NCBI GenBank assembly: GCA_014871385.1
Contig: CM026431.1
Coordinates: forward strand, 7,189,778-7,253,777
Direction of reading: 5' to 3'
Origin: Ceratodon purpureus
Lineage: Eukaryota > Streptophyta > Bryopsida > Pseudoditrichales > Ditrichaceae
Length of the DNA stretch: 64,000 nucleotides
Position numbers and translations under genes: made by a program. Shown piece by piece: positions 1 to 11,100 of this stretch. Each line of letters opens with the position of its first letter. The stretch's first letter is position 1. The notes beneath the pieces are model-generated. The model was not told the DNA's origin. It did not search any database and saw nothing but the letters and a program-made list of their open reading frames with translations.

Positions 1-1322
1 TGCGCTGCAATCCGATGATGTAGCACAAACATGTGAGCGATTAGAAACAGCGACTGTTCCACACCAAGAGAAATGGAAGGGTAATTGTCTGACAAACCTC
101 TATTCGATGCCTGATAGTTCTAAAAATTAACCCTTGGAGTTCGAAGTGGGAAGGTTAAACTTATTCCGGAGTGCTTAAATAATGCAATGCTGTAGAAGAC
201 AGAACTCAACTTACACTTATAACGAGCTCGAAAGGCTACAAAATTTTCGAGAACATGGTTGATCGACCCTTGCAGAGGCAATGTTCTTGATGCAAGCTGC
301 TCTTCTGTGCTCGGTGGCTTGGGCGTGCTGCAATTCTCTCCTGTAGCATTCTTGAACTTCCCCGTGCTTTTCCAGTCCGTTGCACATTCTAATTGTCTTG
401 ATTTAGAGCTCATAGAGTCCATGTCATCTTCAAAAACTACGAAGGACTTTCTCTTGTCTCCTTCGCTGTCAGACCTGAATGTCAAGATTCTCAAGACTCT
501 CAGATGGAAGCATTGAGAGAGGGAAAAAATAAAAAAATGTCTAATGCCTGAAAAGAACGTTCAACGCCCTGTCCGCCCCACGTGTACACTTCCTCGTTAA
601 CCCGTGCCATCCAATGTAGCATGCCATCGTCTCTCAGAGTTCAACCCCGAAGCCTAAGATTGGGCCGTTTCTCTCAAAAATACAAATAATTCTCGTGTTC
701 ACCAAACAACTAGTCCAACTGAAAAAATCCATGTCCAGAATGTGCACGCCTCGAACACATCGACAACAGCGCTTGAAGTGGCTGGCTGCGACCGAGTTAT
801 AGATAAACATGTTTTCGGAGCAACTGCTTACACAGGTCGCACAAATATTCCAGATAAGACTTATCGATAGATCTTAAATACAGAACAAAAGAGACGCAGA
901 GGGCAAGTACCTCAAGCTGAATTCATACGGACTGCCGTCAAATTGAACCGAGAAAAAGGATTGACACGAGAAAAATGATTGCTGGAGGAGTCAACTGATT
1001 GCTGGAGGAGTCAATTGATTGATAACTGATGGATATCACCAGACACAATTAGAAATGTGCACCCCGAAATGAAAACATACTACTGGGTACTAGTTCCTCC
1101 CACCCGTACTATAAACTTTGCAGAATTCAAAAGCGTGCAGCATATAAGTGCGGAAAGTAGATATTTACCTTGTAGCAGTCAAGTGTACAATTCGGAACAG
1201 CTGCTCATTGCGTAGAATTACAGTACTCCTGTAGAACCTGCCATAGCCATGAAGGTAGAAACTCTTCCACAAACAAGGTTGATAAAGGAAACTCACCGAG
1301 ACTGGACAAAGAAACAGTTTGC
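1..1322. other. Intergenic, no supported gene
   Basis: I see no convincing coding region. Short ORFs (minus 120-494, plus 259-516, plus 1249-1446) show no recognisable domain and no splice partners. At about 976-1015 a 21-bp unit (TTGCTGGAGGAGTCAA) is repeated twice in tandem. Otherwise the stretch is AT-rich and featureless to me. Confidence 0.5.
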
Positions 1323-1839
1323 AAGAGAAAAATTACTGAGGGGGTTGTCATTGATGTCGAACATACAAGGAAAATTTACAAAAACCAAAAACAAGGGCTG
1401 CCGTTACATTTACAAGTTCGCAAAATTACGCGGTTTAGAAGTCTGAAGCCCCAATTCCTACCACATCTGCCCTGCCCTGATTAGAACATAGGGTACTACG
1501 TTAGCCTGTGCCGCAAGTCTATCATCGCCACTCCCAGCCCAGTGCATGATTGCTGCGATTGAAGGACCACGTGTAGATCCAAACCGGCCCCTCTCAGAGA
1601 AGAGGGCGAAGGGCGAATTGATAAAAAAAATAAAAATGGAGAGCCGTTCCACTCAGACACGGAGCCGTGAACTCTCAACAGGTGTGCCTAGCAGCTGCTG
1701 TTTTGACAATGATGCAGCCACGTCGCGGAGGAGTCCTGTAATCACGCATAGCCTTCAACTCCCTGGCGGCTCTTGCAACCGCTGTGTCCTGTACCCGCCC
1801 CGATGCAATCCAGAGAAGAGAAAAATTACTGAGGGGGTT
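1323..1839 (+). repeat. 24-bp direct repeat pair flanking 1347-1815
   Basis: A 24-nt sequence (it begins AAGAGAAAAATTACTGAG and ends GGGGGTT) occurs at 1323-1346 and exactly again at 1816-1839, the second copy overlapping the stop codon of the piggyBac gene. The segment between them, about 470 bp, has no clear gene. It may be a local duplication or an insertion scar; I cannot tell which. Confidence 0.6.
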
Positions 1840-3460
1840 AGCGTGGAAGGCGACTTAGACGCTCATGAACAACATGATAGCAGCTCTGAGGGCACATCCA
1901 CTGATTGCCACATGCAGGACAGTACCAACGTCCAACATGTCCACACTCAACGCACTTTCGTTTCAGAGCAGAATGCCAATGGGAATGAACGGGCCCAGGC
2001 CGCCGCTGTCGTGGAGGGGCGCATGCAGCAGTGCGAGGTCTCTCCGCAAGCCACTTTGCCACCAATTGCTTCCCGACCGCAATGTTGAAGTGCATGTGAG
2101 TTGGCACTTTCAGACCGAGACTCTCCATAGCTGAAACGTAGACTACATAGGAATTCACGACGCTCTGGTCGACAATGAAGAAAAAGAGTTTGTGCCACCA
2201 CTTGTGGCTTCGAAGCTGGGATGAGTAGTTAGCTCGGATCTGGTCACCAACGTCAACTCCTCTCATAAATTCTTGATACTGGAGGAGAATAGGGGAGGCA
2301 GGGACTATAAGCTGGCCACGCATGCCAGGAACTCTACGGAGCACATTCAGGCCCGGCTCCCACGGGCTCGCAGCAGTGCTCAAAAGTGTCACAAGACACT
2401 TGTCCTGCCATGACACAACTCCCATCTGCCTATGGTTGTGTGTGCGGATCAGCATGGAACCCCTCTCCTTGTCCGAGCTCTCCCGGTACAGGCCGCTGGG
2501 CAAGTTCTTGCTTGATCTTCTAACTGTTCCGGTAGCCCAGTAGCCCAGGCACATGAGCTCATGAAAAAGGTTGACTGAAGCGAACAAGTTGTCCACGACC
2601 AGGCAATGCCAGCGTCGTTCAAGACCTGCCACCAATCGCATCACAACATGGTATCCCAATCCGTGCCACCCCATACCTGTGCCTTCTCCAAAGTAGACCT
2701 CGATGTTAGAAACAAACCTGGACTTCGAACTGGCTAAGACCCAGCACTTGATTCCAAACCTCACAAGCTTGTCTTTCATGAATTGCCGAATAAAACAATA
2801 CTGACCCTTGTAGGGGATGACACATTCGTCGACTGTGATCTCACGTTCAAGGTTGTAAATCTCTTTAGACACCCCCACGAACATGTCTATGATCCAGCGC
2901 GTCTTCGCAATTCTGTCAAACTGTGGGGAACGTAAATCCCTGACTACATCCCTGTTGTTTACAAGATGCAAACAGCGGAGCAGCTCCGACCACCTAGCCA
3001 AGCTCATGACGCTGGAAATGAGAGTACAGAAGATGAAACCTTCTCCACGCAGCCAGTAATGTTTCACCGCGGGCAATCTCTTCACGCCCATGAGAATACA
3101 GACACCCAGCCATGCCCGGAGCTCAGATACGGTAACATCCTTCCACCTTGGCCCCCCCTTGGTCCTTGAATCACCGGCTCTTCCACTGCCCTCCCTTGCG
3201 TAGCGATTCGTCTCCTCCACTATCCTTCCAAGCGTCTCGGGAGTCCAGTACAAATCGAACACTTCTGTAACTCCTGGCACCGAATCTCCTGCATTTCGGT
3301 ACCCAGGCTGAGGCCCGCAGAAGTTGTCCCTGCTCCCAAGCAATGACACTTTGTCTGCGTTCCAGCTTTCTGCTCTATAGAAAGCCTGCAATTGGTGTAA
3401 TTCCAGGTGTCCCGGCATGAAAGACTTTGTACTTTCGCACCACTCCATGAAGTCCCGAGG
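1838..3460 (-). CDS. piggyBac-derived transposase, 3' part of an interrupted gene
   Basis: This is the catalytic half of a piggyBac-type (DDE_Tnp_1_7) transposase. From the first ATG (3448) it reads 536 residues without a stop. Near residue 65 is the family's usual entry (FDLYWTPE then NRYA). The catalytic aspartates sit in TVDECVIPYKG (D207), VVDNLFAS (D286) and RGVDVGDQ (D399, with D402), a spacing close to insect piggyBac. The C-terminus is a cysteine-rich knuckle (C499, C502, C510, C513, C519, C523, then H), the family's DNA-binding domain. The frame stays open upstream of the ATG through the direct repeat at 3451-3460, then runs into inserted DNA. The N-terminal exons lie at 19753-23138. 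Whether the gene is a transposon or a domesticated copy is open; I found no TTAA-flanked ends for it. Confidence 0.85.
   Translation of the reverse strand, partial: PRDFMEWCESTKSFMPGHLELHQLQAFYRAESWNADKVSLLGSRDNFCGPQPGYRNAGDSVPGVTEVFDLYWTPETLGRIVEETNRYAREGSGRAGDSRTKGGPRWKDVTVSELRAWLGVCILMGVKRLPAVKHYWLRGEGFIFCTLISSVMSLARWSELLRCLHLVNNRDVVRDLRSPQFDRIAKTRWIIDMFVGVSKEIYNLEREITVDECVIPYKGQYCFIRQFMKDKLVRFGIKCWVLASSKSRFVSNIEVYFGEGTGMGWHGLGYHVVMRLVAGLERRWHCLVVDNLFASVNLFHELMCLGYWATGTVRRSSKNLPSGLYRESSDKERGSMLIRTHNHRQMGVVSWQDKCLVTLLSTAASPWEPGLNVLRRVPGMRGQLIVPASPILLQYQEFMRGVDVGDQIRANYSSQLRSHKWWHKLFFFIVDQSVVNSYVVYVSAMESLGLKVPTHMHFNIAVGKQLVAKWLAERPRTAACAPPRQRRPGPVHSHWHSALKRKCVECGHVGRWYCPACGNQWMCPQSCYHVVHERLSRLPR
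3451..3460. repeat. Target-site duplication, left copy (AGTCCCGAGG)
   Basis: The ten bases AGTCCCGAGG recur in the same orientation at 19753-19762. On the minus strand they encode P-R-D inside the piggyBac gene. A 9-10 bp duplication is what Mutator-like transposases make. The last G may belong to the element, so the duplication is 9 or 10 bp. Confidence 0.8.
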
Positions 3461-3579
3461 GGGGAAAGTTCGTACGTGAGCGGAGAGCGTAGAGCGGAGA
3501 GCGGTGAGCGCAGAATGGAGAGCACAGAATTGAGAATTAGGAAAATTTTCAAAAGCAAAGTAGACCCTATAACCGTGGA
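3461..3579 (+). repeat. Left terminal inverted repeat of the 16-kb insert
   Basis: It starts GGGGAAAGTTCGTACGTGAG and runs into a GAGAGCG/GAGCGG minisatellite to about 3535. It ends in the box ACCCTATAACCGTGGA (3564-3579). The same order of motifs, inverted, is found at 19752-19545. The minisatellite part is nearly identical; the spacer before the box is shorter here than on the right. Confidence 0.8.
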
Positions 3580-3837
3580 AAATTACTAAATTAAGGCTTG
3601 ATTTTGACACTTTTTTTAGAAAAAGAGTATATTACCGTGGAAATTAGGATTATCTCTGGTAAGAATTTATTACGTTTGTTCTCTAAGATACAAATTAGGG
3701 CTGATGTCATGATGACGTCATGCATATATTTTGTTATATTTCTCATGGATTTAGGCAAGATATAATGATCAGGCGTTAAGTTTTAGACCAAACAAATAAT
3801 TCTTTCATAGGATTATGTAAATGCACAAGGAAAAAAA

Positions 3838-4830
3838 CAAATTTGAAAGAACGTAAAGGAGGCAAGGTTTGAAAACTTCCTGGAATATTTCAAAATTCGT
3901 GTATAATATCTTAACTGCTGAAACCAAGATATACCTTGTTAGAGTCCTTGTCTTCATCGAAGAGTACTCTCTCTTCGTAGGCAGCAAAGCATCTTCATTT
4001 CAGTGATACAAGTAGGAGATTTTCATCATCAAACAACACTTGGTAAGCTGGGTTCCAGAGAAGGAGGTCACTCTTGGTTTATTGAGCTTGTCTCTAGATG
4101 GCGTATTTGGATAGTGACACAGTCCTTGGCATGCTGTGCTGTATGCGAAGGTAGCGTAGGAGTTCGGGGATGTCAATCTGCAAGCTTGTCTGTAACGTTT
4201 TAAGACTACAAGAATTCAGTGTGTTGCGCGATGTCGAAGGTGTGTAATGCAAGATCCAGGAGGACGAGAGCGGCTGTAGGTTTGCCCCCAAAGGCACCGG
4301 CGAGTTATGAGGAGCTGCGGCCGTGGCTGCTGGAGGTGGAGCGCGCCAGGGAACGAGGCATGGACCTGCCACCGTTTAGGCACATCGGAAGCCTCCATGT
4401 TGGTGAAGGTGAATGGCGTTGGACAGTGCTTTGTACCAATGAGCTTCTCCGTATTATGGAGTTGTCCCTAATCCCGTATCCCTTGCTATCGAACGTCGAT
4501 GAGAATCCAGTTGTTCAGCTGCCCGAAGTGATCATATCGGATGGCGAAACTTGCTGGTTTGATATGGACAAGAGTTGGACTGTATATCCTTCGAAGGATT
4601 AGTACTATGAAGTCTAGTGGGGTGTTCCAATACAATCCTTAAGATTTGGTCATTCATTAGATCTAGATACGAGTATTCCAGCATGATGGTTTTAGATAAT
4701 ATAGATGATTCTAGAAATAAGAAAAGAAAAATCAACTACAAGAAATGGTCTTAGAAGTCCGTGGAATATTTCAGAGTTCGTGTACAATAATGGAGTAGCA
4801 GAAACCAAAATGTACACCAACTCGAGAATA
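3838..4830. repeat. Diverged direct repeats bracketing a small ORF
   Basis: The sequence around 3865-3935 (GGAATATTTCAAAATTCGTG) is repeated in diverged form around 4750-4820 (GGAATATTTCAGAGTTCGTG). Both continue into GCTGAAACCAA/GCAGAAACCAA and a similar tail. The copies look about 70% alike over about 80 bp and lie on both sides of the ORF at 4231-4602. This could be a captured segment with old flanking repeats. Confidence 0.5.
4231..4602 (+). CDS. Hypothetical 123-aa protein inside the MULE element
   Basis: An uninterrupted ORF begins with ATG at 4231 (MSKVCNARSRRTRAA) and ends VYPSKD. It starts basic, has a charged middle (LEVERARERGMD) and a C-terminal half rich in acidic and aromatic residues (ETCWFDMDKSW). 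I recognise no domain and saw no splice sites that would extend it. It lies in element DNA between diverged direct repeats, transcribed toward the 3' end of the cargo gene. It could be a real accessory gene, one exon of a larger gene, or a captured fragment. Confidence 0.4.
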   Translation: MSKVCNARSRRTRAAVGLPPKAPASYEELRPWLLEVERARERGMDLPPFRHIGSLHVGEGEWRWTVLCTNELLRIMELSLIPYPLLSNVDENPVVQLPEVIISDGETCWFDMDKSWTVYPSKD

Positions 4831-5115
4831 GGTAACATGGCTATGCAAATGTGGGATTTTGAATGAGTAAAATATAAATAACAGCACAATATTATATTTG
4901 AGCCTAGGTTTTGTAACATTTCATTCTTCATATTATATTTTGAGCATTACAGTTGTGACATTTCATCCTTTACAAACACGGAGACAAATTGGATATGAGA
5001 ATCATAACAAGTTTAGGTTTAGGGTAGTAGAGTAGACGAAGGATTACCCAATGAACTCCAATTAAATCAAATCAAATCAAATGAAAACAACAATAGACCG
5101 AAGCCTACTTCAAAC
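4603..5115. other. AT-rich spacer inside the element
   Basis: There is no gene here. The stretch contains the right copy of the diverged direct repeat (about 4740-4830), two near-copies of a TGACATTTCAT motif (about 4915-4975) and a short AATCA run at 5062-5083, just past the stop codon of the cargo gene, where its 3' UTR would lie. Confidence 0.5.
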
Positions 5116-8100
5116 TCACAACATGCTACAGTCGGTACTTTCACTCTCAGAACTAGATGACTCTGAATCTCCTTCTACCGCCTCGTCATCGACAAATAGA
5201 AGGGCCCTGGGATCAAAACTAGTTGGCCGACTAGGAACATATGTAAGGGCTCCAGATTGAAACGCCTGTGCTAAGCCCTCTGCGTAGTCCGGAAGTATGA
5301 AAGGCTGAATCGGGCTGGAATGAAGACGCCACGATGGAGTGGACACTGCTCTTGGCTCACGTGGCGGTGATGCAGAAACTACTCTGCAATAGAGAACCGA
5401 TTGTGGTTAGATCTTGTACGTAGAGCTGGAAAGAGAAGTAATGCTTGGATAATGTGAACGAAGAATAGAAGACGTACACCACTTGTCAGGTCTTGCTCTC
5501 TTTGGAGGCGCTTCGCCTGTTGCTGCCGGCCTTGGATGTTTAGGAGGGCCCATGGCGGATGGTTTGAGAAGGGCGTTGAATATGGCTTCGTCCTCCTCAA
5601 AAGCGAGAATGTGACGACCAACAGCCTGGGCGGCCTTGATGGAGGCCCCTGAAACTCGAAGAGAAACAAAGAAATGAGATATTTTGGAAAAAACGAGAGG
5701 AGAAATGAAGCAGAGATATGTAAGAGAGATACCTGTCCCAGCATTCCAGTCAACGACTATGTCGCCGGGCTTGGACAGCTCCTCAATGATGTTCTGCATC
5801 ATCTCAGGGGATTTCTCCCTTGGGCCTCTCCACGGCACCTCCCCATTCATGAGCTGCGAATCCACATCGGTGAAGTTGAAAATGGCATCACTCTCGGTAA
5901 TGTTGAGGAGCCCATGTATCAGGTCTTCCTTCTTCGTCTGGAAGGAGAAAGTACTGCCACTACGAACGTAGACGCGAATCCAGAACCGCATAGTCTGCAG
6001 TCAAGCAGAACTAGTGAGTAAAATTAAGCGGAAGGGTTATCAGTAAGCGAAGAGAAGGGCATGTTTAGGAAAAGTACCAAGTTCTCGGGGTTCGTAGGAG
6101 AAGTCAGGCCGAGTACATTGACACCCCACCAGTCCTTGAACAGCACGTATCCACCAGCAGCAGCTTCTTCCTCGATATCCTTAGCCAGCTTCTGATCAGT
6201 GTTGTAGATGAGGCAGATGGCACCATCTTTCTGCAGGAAATCATCTGCAAAATGGAAGATGTCGTACAAATAATCCTTGTAGCGAGAGTTCCAAGGCGGA
6301 ATACTCGTGGGGGGAACGGAAACGGATGGGACGGGAAGATTCTCAGGGATGTCGGCAATGATCAAGTCGACTCCCAGATGGTCCTCTTGTTTGCACCGGT
6401 CCCCAACTATGTTTTCGCGGCCTGCTCCAAACTTGAGGAAACAAGAAAGCAGAGTTACTAACTACATAGCGAGTAGAGGTGGCAGAATCCATTAGATGTC
6501 AAAATATAGGAACAAACCTTGCGAATGAAGTCTTGAGTCTTGATCCAATCCGGGTCGCCCCCTTTATTCTCCTGTCTTCTATTTCGCCGTAACAAGGAAT
6601 CCACAGATGAGTTGAAGACGGAAACATGTGTGGAAATCGAAGCTCCAGCTGAAGAAGTTGTTTGAGGATATAGTTTGGCCTTCCTCTGCTGAAGGAGACC
6701 TCTGGTGATCTCCGAAGCACTGATCGATGAAGGAGCCGGCGAAGAAGCTGGAGAAGGGTTCGTAACGACAATACCCGGAGAGGGCTCTGGTGCCTTCTCA
6801 GTTGGCGCGGAAGACTCCGCACCAGTTTGCTGTGATGCCTCTGAACGAGAACCCAGAGATTTCAGTCGCCTTCCTCTCCCTCTCTTCGGTGGAGGAGCAG
6901 AAGACTGATCCTGCTCTCCTTCAGGACGTTCTGCATCATCCACGGAGTCCTCCACGAGAACCGCACCTCCATCGTGCAGCATCTTGACTTCCGCCTCGGA
7001 GTCAATAGTGAAACCACCAATACAATCAAGATACCAGCATCCAGCGTCCAGGTGAGCAGCTTTGTACCTTTTTATCTGCTGGGGAGAATAGATACACTCG
7101 TCCGAGGTTGTCTGCGTCCAAAGCTTGAAGTACATGGGGAGTTGCTGAACGCTGATGGCCCCCTTCAAAAGAAGCTCTCGCTTGAAGTATCTATGGGAAG
7201 ACACAAAGGAGGTAAGTATAAGAAACAATGACAATGAGAACTATGAAATGGAAATGCGATTAAGTGAGGTAATGTACCGGAAAGTAACCCGCTTGACAAC
7301 TTGAGCGGTTCCAGGGAATTTAGCGAAGTTGGATTTCTTGTCGAAGTGCTTCACAGCTTTTTTTCCTATGAACGTAGGGAAGGCCTTCTCCCACAAGAGA
7401 ATACGTGAGCTTTCGACAAAATCGCCCGGCTGTTGGACATCAGGAAATGCCATCCAATTGATATCGAGGTTCTCAAACTTGAATATGTCCTCGACTTCGT
7501 GGATGACGGCTTCCTCCAACTGTAATTAAAAATTCATATAAGTAGCAGCGAAGAAGGAATACAGTAAAAAAATAAAGGAACAAGGAATTCGAAAGAAATT
7601 TTTAATGAAAATTACCCCAGCCCAGAATGAAGCTTTGTTCAACCATGGGTCGAATTCGGTGTCTTTGAATTCAGATGGCAGAAATCTGTAAGACGTTCGA
7701 GCACTAGGGGATGAGTTCCACCACTTCAACCAACGAGCCTTGTATTTGGCCTCAACGGCCGCTGGAACAACCTTCTGAAGCTTATCGACTGACATCTCAG
7801 GCTTATTGTTGAGACTGAAATGGCGATTAATCTGCAAGAAGCACGAATGTATGAGAAAGATAAATACAGAAATTAATGAAGTCATACGAAACAGTGAATT
7901 GAACAATGATCAGTGAGTCACCTCATTGAGGAAGTCGTCACCATTCTTGGGATTTGCAATGGCCAAGTACTTGGTAAAGTCCTTCTTCTTGATGGCTTCG
8001 ACCATTCTCTCTGATGCCTCATTCATGACATCCCAAACTGCACTTGCAGACTGCTCATCCACGGGTGTCTTCAAGCGGTAGGCATTTGCTGCTTCATCGG

Positions 8101-11100
8101 AGGCCGCAGCAAGTTCCCGCTGTAGATAGATAATTCAGGCTTAGGAAATTCCATGAGTATTGAAGAATAAGAAGCAAATAGAGAGAGGAGGTAGTACTTA
8201 CTCGGTACAGAAATGCGATGAAAACTTTAGTTGTCAAGGGAAACCACGATGGATTAGGTGGCTTGTTCTTCAAACATGCGTCATACTCTTCAGGACTTAG
8301 GAGGTCTTTGAATTCCTCAAGCTTCATCATTCCAAAAGAGCGGATTCGAAATAGTTTTGCAGGGAGATTACTCTTGACGTGGTCATTCTCAGTCGACCTG
8401 AAAAGAAACCAAAATACGTATGATGAATAAAGGAGATGAGATTAAGTAACAAATGAAAAACAGGAGAAAAGAAACAAGTACTTACCAGTTGATGTCATGC
8501 ATTGCGTGAAGAAGATTGCCAACATGGCCACGGGGATCGAGTACTATGCAGTTCACTGATATGTGCCATGACGGGTCCTCTGCATGATGCTTGTTGATAT
8601 GCCGAAGCCATGCTGAGAGGCGATGGTTACCTTCCCAGACAAAAAACATCTTCCCCGAGAAATGCGACCAGTCCTCGTCACTTTGAAGCTCAAATTCAAA
8701 GGCATCATTCGCGTCCCTCCATAATGGGCTCCATCTAGCCATGACCTCATCCGTAACATCTCTTGTTTGCTCTTCGTTGTTGTACATGGAGATGTACATG
8801 ACGCGGTCGCCATCTCTATACCCCTTGACGAACTCCCGCTCCAAATGCTGCACACCCACTTCGCCCACTGGTCTGACCTTTGCCATTGGGATCATCCTGC
8901 ACAGGGGCACCGACATTCGGGACTTCTGCGATGGCTTGATCCTGAGCTTGTTGATGACGGCGTTGGTGTTCACCTTGTATTTGGTTTGATGTTCCAATTC
9001 CCCTTCTGTGGCAGTCTTCAAGTTTATCGGACAAGATGGTTTCACCAACACATCTTGTGTTTGCGTAACCTGCCAGAAGGTGCGCAAATTAGGAGAACAA
9101 GCACAATCGAAGGAAGTCATGCAAAGTAGACAATTGTGTAAAAGAAAGTAACAATATATCTTCATACTGTCATCTCTCTTTTAACAACTCAATCATCATC
9201 TGTGATTGATAAAACTATCTACGTGATGCACGACTATAGTACTCCTTAGACTGTCTACAGTTCCAGTGACGGCGCCTCCTCCAAAATCGCCTGGTCTGTT
9301 GGACAGGGCACGGTAGAATAGCCGGCAGAGCAAAGACGACATGGGCTGGCCTCCTGACTCTAATCGGCGAGGAAGGAGAGGGTGGAGACATCGGCGGAGA
9401 GCCCTGTGGAGGAGACGTGGGCATGTAGCCCGGGGAGGTAGGCTCATACACCGGGGATGTAGGCATGTACACTGGAGAGGTAGGCATGTACACTGGCGAG
9501 GTAGGCATGTACTGAGGAGAGTGGACCTCCAGAGGTCCACTTTCCACACCTACAGGGTTGGCTACATCACAGGTACAATAAGGCTGATCAAATGAATCCG
9601 AAAGATCGGAAACATTGATCACAGAAATGGGGGAGGTGGCGGACATCTCAGGAGCATCGGATGATACCTAGAGTAGGAGAAATGAAGAGAGGATTAACTT
9701 CCATTATTCAAGGAGTAGGAAACAAAGAAGGGAAGAGGGCGAATAAAACTCAAAATCATGAACATTAAAAAAGAAGAAAAATTGTAGATTGAATGAAATA
9801 CCTCAGTTTCTGCTGGCGTAGGGTCTTGACGTTCGCTCCCCAGATGATCACCATCAGAGTCCTAAGCAAATTGATAATTATTAGAAAAAATTGCAACTAT
9901 GAAGAATCAAACCTCAACCTAGACACAACTCCCAATAAAATCTTAAAGACTTATAAAAGACTTTCATTAAGACTTTGTGACTGTAATGGCATCCACATAT
10001 CACAAACATTCAAAGAAATAATCAAATATAAAGAATTTGCAAAAATCCCCGAAAAATCCCCCACGGCCCCGGCCTACTGTCGTTGACGACAGTAGGCTTG
10101 GGTTATTTTTATTGTTTTTAAATCTCAAAAAAAAACTATCAAAATACGAATAATTAAACACAAAAATTCAGACTTTAATTAAGACTTTGTGACTGTAATG
10201 GCATCCACATAACACAAACATTCAAAGAAATAAAAAAATATAAAGAATTTGCAAAAATCCCCGAAATTGCCCCCACGGCCCCGGCCTACTGTCGTTGACG
10301 ACAGTAGGCTTGGGTTATTTTATTTTTTTTAAATCTCATCAAAAAACTATCAAAATACGTATAATTAAACACAAAAATTCAGACTTTAATTAAGACTTTG
10401 TGACTGTAATGGCATCCACATAACACAAACATTCAAAGGAATAAAAAAATATAAAGAATTTGCAAAAATCCCCGAAATTGCCCCACGGCCCCGGCCTACT
10501 GTCGTTGACGACAGTAGGCTTGGGTTATTTTATTTTTTTTAAATCTCATCAAAAAACTATCAAAATACGTATAATTAAACACAAAAATTCAGACTTTAAT
10601 TAAGACTTTGTGACTGTAATGGCATCCACATAACACAAACATTCAAAGAAATAAAAAAATATAAAGAATTTGCAAAAATCCCCGAAATTGCCCCCACGGC
10701 CCCGGCCTACTGTCGTTGACGACAGTAGGCTTGGGTTATTTTATTTTTTTTAAATCTCATCAAAAAACTATCAAAATACGTATAATTAAACACAAAAATT
10801 CAGACTTTAATTAAGACTTTGTGACTGTAATGGCATCCACATAACACAAACATTCAAAGAAATAAAAAAATATAAAGAATTTGCAAAAATCCCCGAAATT
10901 GCCCCCACGGCCCCGGCCTACTGTCGTTGACGACAGTAGGCTTGGGTTATTTTATTTTTTTTAAATCTCATCAAAAAACTATCAAAATACGTATAATTAA
11001 ACACAAAATTTCAGACTTTCATTAAAACTATGTGATTGTTATCGCATCCACACAAATATACACCAAAATAATACCAAAATAACACAAAATAACACCAAAA

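Noticed and set aside
1546-2088. Plus-strand ORF of 180 codons
   Set aside because: Much of it lies opposite the C-terminal part of the piggyBac gene and it has no domain of its own.
3478-3541. GAGAGCG minisatellite as an ordinary isolated satellite
   Set aside because: Its inverted partner at the other end, next to the same 10-bp duplication, explains it better as part of a terminal repeat.
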